Assembly: GCA_020027965.1 (NCBI GenBank)
Contig: JAHRHE010000027.1
Coordinates: forward strand, 1 to 53,257
Reading direction: 5' to 3'
Length of the DNA stretch: 53,257 nucleotides
From: Nitrospirota bacterium
Lineage (GTDB): Bacteria; Nitrospirota; Nitrospiria; Nitrospirales; Nitrospiraceae
Part shown: in pieces, positions 44,678 to 53,257 of the stretch
Position numbering within the stretch: position 1 is the stretch's first letter
Layout of the letters: each line of letters opens with the position of its first letter
Position numbers and translations under genes: made by a program
Notes under the pieces: model-generated
The model's database searches: none
What the model was told of the DNA's origin: nothing
What the model saw: only the letters and a program-made list of their open reading frames with translations

Positions 44678-45534
44678 GTGTGGCTGACGGGCTAAGACTT
44701 GTCACCATCGCCCTACTGCTGGCCGGAGTCCTGGTCGCCGACGTTGCGCGCTCGGTCGAGCAACACCACCCGCTCGCTCCAGCGGCCACCAACCTGAGTA
44801 CCACCGAGGTGCTGGTGCGGGTGGTCGCGCACGGCGCCATGGTGGTAGGCAATGAGGTCGGCGGCGCTCGCGTGACGATCACCGATGTCGCCACCGGCAC
44901 CCTGCTGGCCTCCGGCATCCAGACTGGCGAGGCAGGCGACCAGAACCAGATCATGCGCACCCCACGTCTGATGGAGGAGCCCCGTTACTCCTCGCGCCCC
45001 TCGGGGTCGTTTCACGCCACCCTTCACTTGGCGATGCCAACACTGGTCGAGATCGCGGCCGAGGGCCCGCTGGCCTACCCGGCCTCAATGCGACGGGCCG
45101 CCAAGACGGTGCTGCTGGTGCCAGGGCACGATCTCACGAACGACGGAGTCGTCTTGCACCTGTACGGATACATCGTGCAGCTCGAGGACCCTCCCCCGGG
45201 ACAGCCCTTAATCGGGAAGGCGGACGTGAAGCTGACCGCCTCGATCAGGACGCTGTCCGGCGCACCGGTCCGGCCGCATGGCGACTGGGACTCGAGGAAA
45301 GTCCACATCTACGGAGAAGTCCTGATCGGTACTCGCCTGATCGAGCGGCTGCAGATGTTCTATTCCGGATCCAAGGGTCTCTTCGAGGCGCCATTTTTCG
45401 TGCCCACGCCGGCCGAGGCGCCCGACGGCGTCACGCTACGAGTGGTGGCCGCGGATAAGACCGATGCCAATATCGGCATGGGCGAGGCCAGCTACCCAGT
45501 GCTTCCCGAAGATAGGAGCCTTCGAAAGAAATGA
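44674..45534 (+). CDS. Secreted protein of unknown function
   Basis: 286 residues, starting with a GTG that overlaps the metG stop by four bases. A hydrophobic N-terminus (LRLVTIALLLAGVLVADVARSVEQ) looks like a signal peptide or anchor. The rest is beta-rich: TEVLVRVVAHGAMVVGNEVGGARVTITDVATGTLLASGIQTGEAGDQNQIM resembles a carboxypeptidase-regulatory-like beta sandwich, and a second beta domain follows (ADVKLTASIRTLSGAPVRPHGDWDSRKVHIYGEVLIGTRLIERLQMFYSG). No enzyme motif. Translational coupling with metG is probably incidental to function. Not recognised. Confidence 0.75.
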   Translation: MSVADGLRLVTIALLLAGVLVADVARSVEQHHPLAPAATNLSTTEVLVRVVAHGAMVVGNEVGGARVTITDVATGTLLASGIQTGEAGDQNQIMRTPRLMEEPRYSSRPSGSFHATLHLAMPTLVEIAAEGPLAYPASMRRAAKTVLLVPGHDLTNDGVVLHLYGYIVQLEDPPPGQPLIGKADVKLTASIRTLSGAPVRPHGDWDSRKVHIYGEVLIGTRLIERLQMFYSGSKGLFEAPFFVPTPAEAPDGVTLRVVAADKTDANIGMGEASYPVLPEDRSLRKK

Positions 45535-45540
45535 GGGGAA

Positions 45541-45630
45541 TTGTGTGATTGACTGATTGCCGATTGAATCATTGCCTAAATCCTGATGCTCCGAGATCCA
45601 ATGACTCAATGATTCAACCACCAAATTCTT
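45541..45630. repeat. Low-complexity palindrome (unit GATTGACT/GATTGAAT) upstream of ftsH
   Basis: Left arm 45541-45575 (TGATTGACTGATTGCCGATT...) and right arm 45599-45630. The core TTGAATCATTG (45564-45574) / CAATGATTCAA (45607-45617) is a perfect 11-bp stem. It ends ten bases before the ftsH ATG. Confidence 0.85.
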
Positions 45631-45639
45631 AAGAGAGAG

Positions 45640-47481
<1,842 letters not shown>

Positions 47482-47558
47482 CGAGCGGGTTGCTACTCGA
47501 GCTGCGGAGCCGGGGATAAGGATCCAAGGTGCTCATCAGCTCTCATGGGGGTGTTGAC

Positions 47559-48287
47559 ATGATCGCCTGCGAGACAGCGCCTGCTCTATTCCGCCGTCAT
47601 GGTCAGTGGGCGGTCACCACGCTGGCCGTTTTTGTCTGGCTGACTCTCAGCGCAGGGGCGTTCGCACAACATCAGCCCGCGGACCAGAGCCAGCACCGGC
47701 GCCCGTCGGACATCAAGGAGTACATCGAGAGCCTGGAGCGGCCGGACCGGGACCGCGATCAGAAGCCGTCCCAGGTCGTCGAGGCCTTGGCCCTGAAGCC
47801 GGGCATGGCCGTTGCGGATCTCGGTGCAGGCTCCGGGTACTTCACCCGGCGGTTCACAGAGGCCGTGGCTGACAGCGGGAAGGTGTATGCCATTGATGTC
47901 GAGCAGGAGCTACTCACCTACGCCAAAGAAAGCCTCGAGCACCAGCACAGCCCCGTCACAGCCGAGTTCATCCTCGCTCGGCCGGACAGCCCGAAACTGC
48001 CGACAGAGTCCGTGGATCTCATTTTCCTCTGCAATGTCTATCATCATCTGGAGGATCGTTCCACCTACTTCTCCAACGTGAGGTCGGCCCTCAAATCAGG
48101 GGGTCGGGTAGCGATCATCGACTTCTATCACGATCAGCGGTCAGGGGACGTCGGCTTTCCGCGCCGGCATCTGGTGGCGCGTGAAACGACCATCGCGGAG
48201 ATGACCAAGGCCGGGTTCAAGTTGGTGAAGGAGCACACTTTTTTGGAACGGCAGTATTTCCTGGAGTTCGTGCCGATAGCACCGTGA
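47559..48287 (+). CDS. Class I methyltransferase with export signal
   Basis: 242 residues. The N-terminus carries a signal-peptide-like stretch (WAVTTLAVFVWLTLSAGAFAQ). It is followed by YIESLERPDRDRDQKPSQVVEALALKPGMAVADLGAGSGYFTRRFTEAV (SAM motif I, DLGAGSG), YAIDVEQELLTY (motif II region), VDLIFLCNVYHHLEDRSTYFSNV and LKSGGRVAIIDFYHDQ. This is the UbiE/Methyltransf_11 type. ATG 47559, after GGGGGTG, is preferred to a GTG at 47529. A SAM enzyme outside the cytoplasm is unexpected, since SAM is not known to be present there. Substrate unknown. Confidence 0.82.
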   Translation: MIACETAPALFRRHGQWAVTTLAVFVWLTLSAGAFAQHQPADQSQHRRPSDIKEYIESLERPDRDRDQKPSQVVEALALKPGMAVADLGAGSGYFTRRFTEAVADSGKVYAIDVEQELLTYAKESLEHQHSPVTAEFILARPDSPKLPTESVDLIFLCNVYHHLEDRSTYFSNVRSALKSGGRVAIIDFYHDQRSGDVGFPRRHLVARETTIAEMTKAGFKLVKEHTFLERQYFLEFVPIAP

Positions 48288-48345
48288 GACCCGATCGGGC
48301 AGCTTCTGCTTGCTCCCCTGCGCAGACCATGAGAGACTATTAGTG

Positions 48346-49320
48346 ATGCTTCGATCCCAGCCGACTTACGTCCAACTCCGGCACCGCCTCCACTTCGCGT
48401 TGGCCCTCAATGCGGTCATCATCCTGGCTGAATTCAGCGCCGGCCTGCTACTCAACAGCATCGGGTTGATGAGCGACGCCGGCCACAATCTGATCGACCA
48501 GGGATCACTCTTCCTGGCCCTCTATGCCCATATCCTCTCCGCCAGACCGGCCACCGAGGGCAGAACGTTTGGCTACCACCGGGCCGGTATCGTCTCGGCG
48601 TTCATCAATTCGTTCGTCCTGCTCATCACCGCGGTGGCCATCGGTCTGCTGGCCGTGCGACGCATCCTGGAACCGGTGCCGGTCCCGGGCGAGTGGGTGA
48701 TCGCCGTCGCGTTGGTGAGCTTTCTTGCCAATCTGGGCATCGCGCTCCTGCTTCAGCACGGAGCCCGCGACGACCTCAATATCCGGAGCGCCTTCTGGCA
48801 CATGCTGGGGGATGCCTGGGTGTCGCTGGGCGTGGTGGCCAGCGGCGCGGCGATTCTCATCACCAACTGGTCGGTCCTGGACCCCCTCGTGAGTCTCGTC
48901 ATCGTCGGCGTGATCGTAAAGGGAGCGTGGCCGATCTTCCGTGAGGCGCTGGAAGTGCTGTTGGAGTCCACACCGCCGGGGATCAGAACGGTGCACGTCG
49001 TCGAGGCGATCGAGCGGGTGCCGGGCGTCAAGAACGTGCACGATTTGCACATCTGGGCGGTCGAGCCCAGGCTCGTGATGCTCACCTGTCACGTCATGGT
49101 GGAGGGGGACGACTCGCAACTGACCGATGAGCTGCTGCGGACAATCCGGGCACGGGTCGCCTCGGAGTTCGGCATTAAGCACCTGACCGTCCAGATGGAA
49201 ACCCGGTGCTGCCATCCGGAGGCCGTCCACTGCGACCTGAATCAGCTTGCTGGAGAAGACGAGGGGCACGGGTCGCGAGGCGAGAGCTTGACGAAGATCG
49301 GCCCTTCTTCTTTCCCCTAG
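48346..49320 (+). CDS. Cation diffusion facilitator transporter (CzcD/ZitB-like)
   Basis: 324 residues. Inner-membrane divalent-cation/proton antiporter. Six TM helices. The TM2 metal site is GLMSDAGHNLIDQGSLFL and the TM5 site FWHMLGDAWVSLGVVASG, consistent with the zinc His-Asp arrangement. The cytoplasmic dimerising domain is TPPGIRTVHVVEAIERVPGVKNVHDLHIWAVEPRLVMLTCHVMV; the tail has QMETRCCHPEAVHCD, possible extra metal ligands. ATG 48346 is used; a TTG at 48310 would add 12 residues. The stop TAG lies inside the left terminal repeat of a mobile-element-like unit, so the C-terminus may have been set by that insertion. Confidence 0.92.
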   Translation: MLRSQPTYVQLRHRLHFALALNAVIILAEFSAGLLLNSIGLMSDAGHNLIDQGSLFLALYAHILSARPATEGRTFGYHRAGIVSAFINSFVLLITAVAIGLLAVRRILEPVPVPGEWVIAVALVSFLANLGIALLLQHGARDDLNIRSAFWHMLGDAWVSLGVVASGAAILITNWSVLDPLVSLVIVGVIVKGAWPIFREALEVLLESTPPGIRTVHVVEAIERVPGVKNVHDLHIWAVEPRLVMLTCHVMVEGDDSQLTDELLRTIRARVASEFGIKHLTVQMETRCCHPEAVHCDLNQLAGEDEGHGSRGESLTKIGPSSFP

Positions 49321-49425
49321 TGCCGTTCCAACGTTTTTCGCCAATATAGGAACAAGCTTACCTATTAGAACCGGCTTGCCCTATCTTCGGCCCGATTCCG
49401 GGGCACGAAGTTGGAACGGTACTAG
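49317..49425. mobile_element. 109-bp MITE-like unit with 16-bp terminal inverted repeats
   Basis: CTAGTGCCGTTCCAAC (49317-49332) and GTTGGAACGGTACTAG (49410-49425) are inverted repeats with one mismatch and end in CTAG. The 77-base interior is AT-richer and has no gene. Its two ends contain the TAG stop codons of the convergent CDF (49318-49320) and PAP2 (49422-49424, minus) genes. The size and structure fit a miniature inverted-repeat element; a bidirectional terminator or a REP-type unit are alternatives. No second copy was found in this window. Confidence 0.6.
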
Positions 49426-49976
49426 CCCATCGCCTCGCACCTCCTACCCTTTCTGAAGACCGGCCACCGGACCAGCGCCACCGCGGCGCCTGCGCCGATC
49501 AATCCCCCGATCACCCAACCGCCCAGAACATCAGTCACATAGTGCCCGCCAACGTAGACCCGCGAGAACCCGACCAGGGCCACGACTGGCCAGCTCACCC
49601 AGCCGGTCGCCGGATACAGAACCTGCGCGAACGCCGCCGCGGTCGCGGTGTTGAGTGCGTGATTGGAAGGAAAGCTGAACGTGCCGCCGCAGCCGACCAG
49701 CTCGTAGACCTGGTCAAGGACCTGGCAGGGTCTGGCCCGCTGCGCTGCCTGCTTGATGAGCGCGCCGAGCAGGTCCCCCAACGCGACCAGTCCGGCCATG
49801 GTTGTCGCGCCCATCAACGCCTCCCGCCAGTTAACCCACAGCCAATACCCGAAAAGAAGCGCCCCGGGGACCAGCAGGCTGCTCGGCCGCGCCAGTACCA
49901 GCATGGACTCGTCTATCACCCCTGATCGCCCGGCCAGGCCATTGATCGCATGGAATAATGCCACGTCCCAGTTCAT
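49422..49976 (-). CDS. PAP2-family membrane phosphatase
   Basis: 184 residues. Acid phosphatase/lipid phosphatase superfamily, inner membrane with the active site facing the periplasm. The three catalytic motifs are seen: KQAAQRARP (about 73-81), FPSNH (PSGH type with Asn, about 102-106) and SRVYVGGHYVTDVLGG (about 137-152). Five or six hydrophobic helices surround them. Likely substrates are undecaprenyl pyrophosphate or another lipid phosphate (family knowledge). The stop is inside the MITE-like unit and the start lies next to a repeat palindrome. Confidence 0.9.
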   Translation of the reverse strand: MNWDVALFHAINGLAGRSGVIDESMLVLARPSSLLVPGALLFGYWLWVNWREALMGATTMAGLVALGDLLGALIKQAAQRARPCQVLDQVYELVGCGGTFSFPSNHALNTATAAAFAQVLYPATGWVSWPVVALVGFSRVYVGGHYVTDVLGGWVIGGLIGAGAAVALVRWPVFRKGRRCEAMG

Positions 49977-49984
49977 AGTTAACC

Positions 49985-50078
49985 AATTGGGCGACGGGCG
50001 ATAGGCAATGGGTAATGTCCGGAAGAAACGTCCCGTCCTACCCCTATCGCCTATAGCCTCGTGCCTATTGCCTATGCT
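49985..50078. repeat. Low-complexity palindrome (unit GGCGATAGGC/GGCAATGGGT)
   Basis: Left arm 49985-50018 (AATTGGGCGACGGGCGATAGG...) and right arm 50041-50078 (CCCCTATCGCCTATAGCC...) are imperfect reverse complements. It fills the gap between the TonB_C-like gene and PAP2. Same family as 36071-36150. Confidence 0.8.
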
Positions 50079-50080
50079 GC

Positions 50081-50518
50081 CTACTGCGTCCGGAAGTGAA
50101 TCCGCACGGTCAGTTCGCCATCGATTGGCTCATCCCCCCGCATCTGCGGGTCGAACGTCCACTCTCTGAGCGCCTCCAATCCCGAGATGGTCAATTCGCG
50201 GTGCTTGGCCGGTTCCAGAACCACCACCGTGACTCGGGCGTCTTTCGACACCAGCATTCGCGCTTTCATCCAGTCATCAATGACTTTGCCCATCAGAGCA
50301 GGAGGGACGGCCGGCCAGGGTGTGGATTTGGGCACCGGCCCAAGCTGTTGGTCTTTGTTCAGCGGCAGGCCATGCACATGAACTTCAGGCAGAGCCACGA
50401 GGTCTTCATCATGGTCCGACCGATGGGTCGCCCGGTCGCCCTCAACCGCCGAGCCGCCAGCAGGCCACAGCCACACCGTGACTGCGATCATCCACGCCAA
50501 CCAGGTCCGTACCCGCAC
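50081..50518 (-). CDS. Secreted TonB C-terminal-like protein
   Basis: 145 residues from a GTG with AGGG five bases upstream. Signal peptide MRVRTWLAWMIAVTVWLWPAGGSAVE. The end (VVVLEPAKHRELTISGLEALREWTFDPQMRGDEPIDGELTVRIHFRTQ) has the pattern of the TonB C-terminal fold (xxAL..WxFxPxxxxGxPV...VxV.F). The proline-rich periplasm-spanning linker of a true TonB is missing, although PEVHVHGLPLNKDQQLGPVPKSTPWP precedes it. It follows the TonB-dependent receptor gene on the same strand, 98 bases away, so a role with that receptor is plausible but not shown. Confidence 0.7.
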   Translation of the reverse strand: MRVRTWLAWMIAVTVWLWPAGGSAVEGDRATHRSDHDEDLVALPEVHVHGLPLNKDQQLGPVPKSTPWPAVPPALMGKVIDDWMKARMLVSKDARVTVVVLEPAKHRELTISGLEALREWTFDPQMRGDEPIDGELTVRIHFRTQ

Positions 50519-50545
50519 GAATACCCTCCCTCGTCAGTTGACTAC

Positions 50546-50615
50546 GGTTACGGCTGAGGTTCAGGAGAAGGGAGAAATGGGATCTTATCTCAACCCAGGC
50601 CCTAGCCTCAGCCTG
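50546..50615. repeat. Low-complexity palindrome (unit AGGCTGAGG/AGGTTCAGG)
   Basis: Left arm 50546-50573 (GGTTACGGCTGAGGTTCAGG...) and right arm 50588-50615. GGCTGAGG (50552-50559) and CCTCAGCC (50606-50613) are perfect complements. It ends directly at the stop of the TonB-dependent receptor. Same unit family as 9293-9387 and 27841-27891. Confidence 0.75.
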
Positions 50616-50616
50616 T

Positions 50617-53052
50617 TTAGAAGAACCACTGCAATCGCCCAAAGAAGGATCGGGGCATCCCCGCATGTGCGACGCCCAACCCGATGCTGCCTTCGCCGGA
50701 ATTGTAGAAGTAGTGCTGGTCAAACATGTTGATGATATCGAACCCCAGCAAGATCTTTTGGTGGTCCCACGGCAGCGGAATCACGTGGGTGACGGACGCA
50801 TTATAGACGGTATAGGAAGGCATGTGGTCGGAATTCGTCTTGGCCCCGGGCTCCGCTGTCCGGAGGCCCGAGGCGTAGAGCATCTCACCGGATAGGGTGG
50901 TCCGTTCGAGGAACTTGTACGCCAGCACCGCCGAACTGGTCATGAGCTGCGAGTGATCGCAGAAGACGCCGCCATTGGAAAAGATATCGTTAATCTCATC
51001 CTGTTCCAAGAGATATTGCCCGGACTGGAGTCCGTATCCCTTGCATCGTCCCCAGGCCACGTTGCCACGCCCGGAGAGGTTGTCAGTGAACTGCACCTTG
51101 AGGGCCCCATCAATCCCCGCCGTCCAGCCATAGTTGAAGGCAAAGAAGTTCAGCAGGGGCGTACTTCCAAACTGACCGGCATCCGATAAGAAATGAGCAT
51201 TCTTGTAATATCCGGTCAACTCCAACGTGGCGAACTTGCCGAGCGCGTGGTAGCTCCCGATCTCAAAATAGTGCGCCCGCTCCGCTCGCGGCTTGAACCC
51301 GGTGGGGTCCTCGGGTTCCGCGGTGGTCCCCTGGGTATTCAGGTTGACAAAGGCAACTTGTTCAACGTTGGGCGGGGTGAACAGCCGGCCGTAATAGACG
51401 TGGAAGACATTCGACTGGTTGTACTTGTACGTCACGCCGATCCGCGGACTGACCTGTCCTTCGTCATAGAAGCCTTGGATCTGGTCAAACCGCAAGCCGA
51501 CATTGATGGTCCAGTGCTCGTTCGGACTCCATTGGTCCTGCACCCAGAACTCTTCCCGCCACTGGATGTTCCGATTCGACGCCTCTCGCGTCATCACGGG
51601 CCCAACGGGCTGTCCGGTCCCCGGATCACGGTCGAAGACATAGAGCTGGGCCGTGTTGTCCGAATTGGTGTAGTCGATCTGGAACCCCGTCTTCACCAGA
51701 TGCTGGGTGTGAGGGACCCACGTGTGGTCCAGCCTGACACCGCCGGAGTAGGCGGTACGTTTCTGGTTCGCCGCGGAGAAGGGTTCCGCGACATCCGGCG
51801 TATAGGCGAGGACATTGAGCGGATCGGTCGTGAAGTTCGCGTACCCGTGCCGGAAATAGGCTCCCAGACTGAAGAAGGAGGTCGCGTTGACGTCATGCCG
51901 CCAGACCAGTTGGGTATATTGATTGTTCTCCTTCTGATTCTGGTCGACGGCTTGCGAAGCGACCGGCGTGAAGCCTGGCAGCAGAGTCAAGACATCGGGG
52001 TTCGCCGACAACCCATTGAGGGTCGGAATCTGATACTTGGCGACGGCATTCAGGAAGATCCAACTGAAGTTGCTCCGATTGCTCAGCTGATAATCCCCCC
52101 GGAGGTACGTGTTGTTCTTCTCGCTCTGGTCATGAAAGACGGTCTTTCCGAGCGTCGGCGGCTCGATGCCCCGATTCGTCGTGACATAGCTATTCAACAT
52201 ATAGTACCGGAACTTCTCTCCAACCGTTCCGCCGTATTCAAACGATGGATTGACCGTTTCATTGGAGCCGCCGAACATTTGCAGCGACCCGAAGCCCGGC
52301 TGCGTCCCGCTCTTGCTCGTGATATCGAGCACCATGGCGGTCTTGTTGCCGTATTGCGCTTCCATCCCGCCCAGGATGATGTCCGCCCGCTCCCAGGCCC
52401 GCGGCGGCACGATGTCCGCAAAGGCGCCGGTGACCGTGTCCGGAATCGGAATGCCGTCGATCCGGAACTGCTGGTTGGCGTGATCTTGGCGAATGTGGGT
52501 TTGTTTCAAGGCTCCATAGACCACGCTCGGCACGGTCAGCAACACATCCGACACTTCAAGATTGTTGCCGCGCGGCAGGATCTCAATATCCTTTCGGCTC
52601 AGCTGGTAGGTCTCGCTGGAGGCCTTGTACTGGATGGCCGGCAGGGGTGATACAATTTCCAACGCAATTTCTAGCGTGAGGGCCAGAGTCAAGGTGACCG
52701 GAGCCGGCTTCTCGGCGCCGATCCTCACGATCACATACTCACTCCGATAGGTTTCCTGGACCGCGCTCACGGAATAGGTCCCCTCCTGCGAGACCAGTAC
52801 TGAAAATTCTCCGGCTTGGTTCGTGATGCCTTGCCCCACGATGTTGCCGTCCGGATCTCGCACCTGCACGATCGCCTGATCGACGCGCCGCAGGTCCTGG
52901 TTCTGGACAACCCCCGTGATCGTGCGCGCTGTGAGTGAGGTCAACGCGTCCTGGACCGCCGACACCTGGTGTTGAGGCAGCAGGAACGCAAGAGAGGCCA
53001 GAAACGTCACACGAAGCCATGAACGAGCGCCATCGATCGAATCTTGTCCCAT
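50617..53052 (-). CDS. TonB-dependent outer-membrane receptor with N-terminal regulatory-like domain
   Basis: 811 residues. Signal peptide LRVTFLASLAFLLPQHQVSA, then a carboxypeptidase-regulatory-like beta sandwich (TITGVVQNQDLRRVDQAIVQVRDPDGNIVGQGITNQAGEFSVLVSQEGTYSVSAVQETY, about 40-98). A plug domain follows (ISRKDIEILPRGNNLEVSDVLLTVPSVV ... IRQDHANQQFRIDGIPIPDTVTGAFADIVPPRAWERADIILGGMEAQYG), then a 22-strand type barrel ending in aromatic RLQWFF. ATG 53052 lies 7 bases after AGGAG. Substrate not evident; no catecholate or cobalamin signature is visible. A TonB_C-like gene follows. Confidence 0.92.
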   Translation of the reverse strand: MGQDSIDGARSWLRVTFLASLAFLLPQHQVSAVQDALTSLTARTITGVVQNQDLRRVDQAIVQVRDPDGNIVGQGITNQAGEFSVLVSQEGTYSVSAVQETYRSEYVIVRIGAEKPAPVTLTLALTLEIALEIVSPLPAIQYKASSETYQLSRKDIEILPRGNNLEVSDVLLTVPSVVYGALKQTHIRQDHANQQFRIDGIPIPDTVTGAFADIVPPRAWERADIILGGMEAQYGNKTAMVLDITSKSGTQPGFGSLQMFGGSNETVNPSFEYGGTVGEKFRYYMLNSYVTTNRGIEPPTLGKTVFHDQSEKNNTYLRGDYQLSNRSNFSWIFLNAVAKYQIPTLNGLSANPDVLTLLPGFTPVASQAVDQNQKENNQYTQLVWRHDVNATSFFSLGAYFRHGYANFTTDPLNVLAYTPDVAEPFSAANQKRTAYSGGVRLDHTWVPHTQHLVKTGFQIDYTNSDNTAQLYVFDRDPGTGQPVGPVMTREASNRNIQWREEFWVQDQWSPNEHWTINVGLRFDQIQGFYDEGQVSPRIGVTYKYNQSNVFHVYYGRLFTPPNVEQVAFVNLNTQGTTAEPEDPTGFKPRAERAHYFEIGSYHALGKFATLELTGYYKNAHFLSDAGQFGSTPLLNFFAFNYGWTAGIDGALKVQFTDNLSGRGNVAWGRCKGYGLQSGQYLLEQDEINDIFSNGGVFCDHSQLMTSSAVLAYKFLERTTLSGEMLYASGLRTAEPGAKTNSDHMPSYTVYNASVTHVIPLPWDHQKILLGFDIINMFDQHYFYNSGEGSIGLGVAHAGMPRSFFGRLQWFF

Positions 53053-53100
53053 CACGTTCTCCTGACCACTGGAAATGAATGGACCGGTGACAAGCGAACA

Positions 53101-53142
53101 GGCTGCAAGTCGGACCGGAGTCCCTCCGATCAGCGTGCAGCC
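53101..53142 (-). promoter_or_regulatory. Structured leader upstream of the TonB-dependent receptor
   Basis: On the minus strand GGCTGCA (53136-53142) pairs with TGCAGCC (53101-53107), and an inner TCGGA/TCCGA stem (53110-53114, 53125-53129) lies between them, giving a two-part stem-loop about 50 bases upstream of the start. There is no T-run. A palindrome GGACCGGTCC is at 53194-53203. The structure may be a leader control element, but it does not match a riboswitch I recognise. Confidence 0.35.
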
Positions 53143-53257
53143 TTGTCAGCTTGCGAGGTGGAGAGAGGTCAGGACAGCGGAGGAGCGCGGGATGGACCGG
53201 TCCAGATCAGATGGACCGACAGGAGAACCGATGGTGCGGGAAACTCATGTCCGGATG

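Noticed and set aside
45541-45630. Palindromes considered as intrinsic terminators
   Set aside because: Stems are imperfect with no following T-run on either strand, and similar ones lie inside coding sequence or directly before start codons.
51193-52650. 485-codon open frame opposite the TonB-dependent receptor
   Set aside because: Antisense to a clear receptor; Arg/Leu/Val composition typical of GC-driven shadows.

Overview
This window is a high-GC, densely packed stretch of a Gram-negative bacterial chromosome. Two tandem metal-type RND pumps with their adaptor and outer-membrane channel, a TonB-dependent receptor and several lipoproteins show a two-membrane envelope. GatCAB implies that Gln-tRNA and/or Asn-tRNA are made by transamidation. 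The overall character (glgA/glgC, GatCAB, FtsH, DUF502, DUF971, many short secreted proteins) makes me favour a Nitrospira-like member of the Nitrospirota. That is a judgement from protein character only; no 16S or marker search was possible.

Layout. 1-1.4 kb: peptide deformylase (cut by the window edge) and a secreted HEAT-repeat protein. 1.9-10.8 kb: a minus-strand efflux operon in the order TolC-like channel, lipoprotein adaptor, RND pump, RND pump. 10.8-14.8 kb: a minus-strand polyamine-type ABC transporter, potA-potB-potC-potD. 15.1-22 kb: glgC and glgA flank a disrupted Ski2-like helicase whose two halves lie in swapped order. 22-26.3 kb: small envelope proteins, DUF971, RecO, a secreted Lon-type (S16) domain protein and a flavin reductase. 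26.4-40.4 kb: a long minus-strand housekeeping series (read 5'->3' on that strand): DUF502, glmU, glmS, gatC, panD, gatA, DUF948, YtxH, gatB, a lipoprotein, eno, ftsB, era, mgtE. 40.5-49.3 kb: a plus-strand series: tmk, holB, metG, a secreted protein, ftsH, a secreted methyltransferase and a CDF transporter. 49.4-53 kb: PAP2 phosphatase, a TonB_C-like protein and a TonB-dependent receptor, all minus strand.

The most striking non-coding signal is that most larger gaps between genes contain an imperfect palindrome whose arms are degenerate tandem arrays of a 6-8-base unit. The unit differs between loci but belongs to a few recurring families. At least fifteen such loci lie in 53 kb. Several run into coding sequence and appear to have written signal-peptide, N-terminal or C-terminal codons (efflux adaptor, PotD, GlmU, Tmk). 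They lack the U-tract of intrinsic terminators, and one sits inside an operon across a 4-base gene overlap. A second, unrelated dispersed repeat (core CCTGTCCTGAGCC, followed by CGTCGAAGG) occurs as an array upstream of metG and as an insertion that shifts the frame of the helicase N-terminal half. A third element is a 109-bp unit with 16-bp terminal inverted repeats that supplies the stop codons of two convergent genes.

Other points: the glgC and metG starts carry the same extended -10 box exactly nine bases upstream of ATG and have no Shine-Dalgarno, suggesting leaderless mRNAs. No rRNA, tRNA, CRISPR array or intact insertion sequence was seen.
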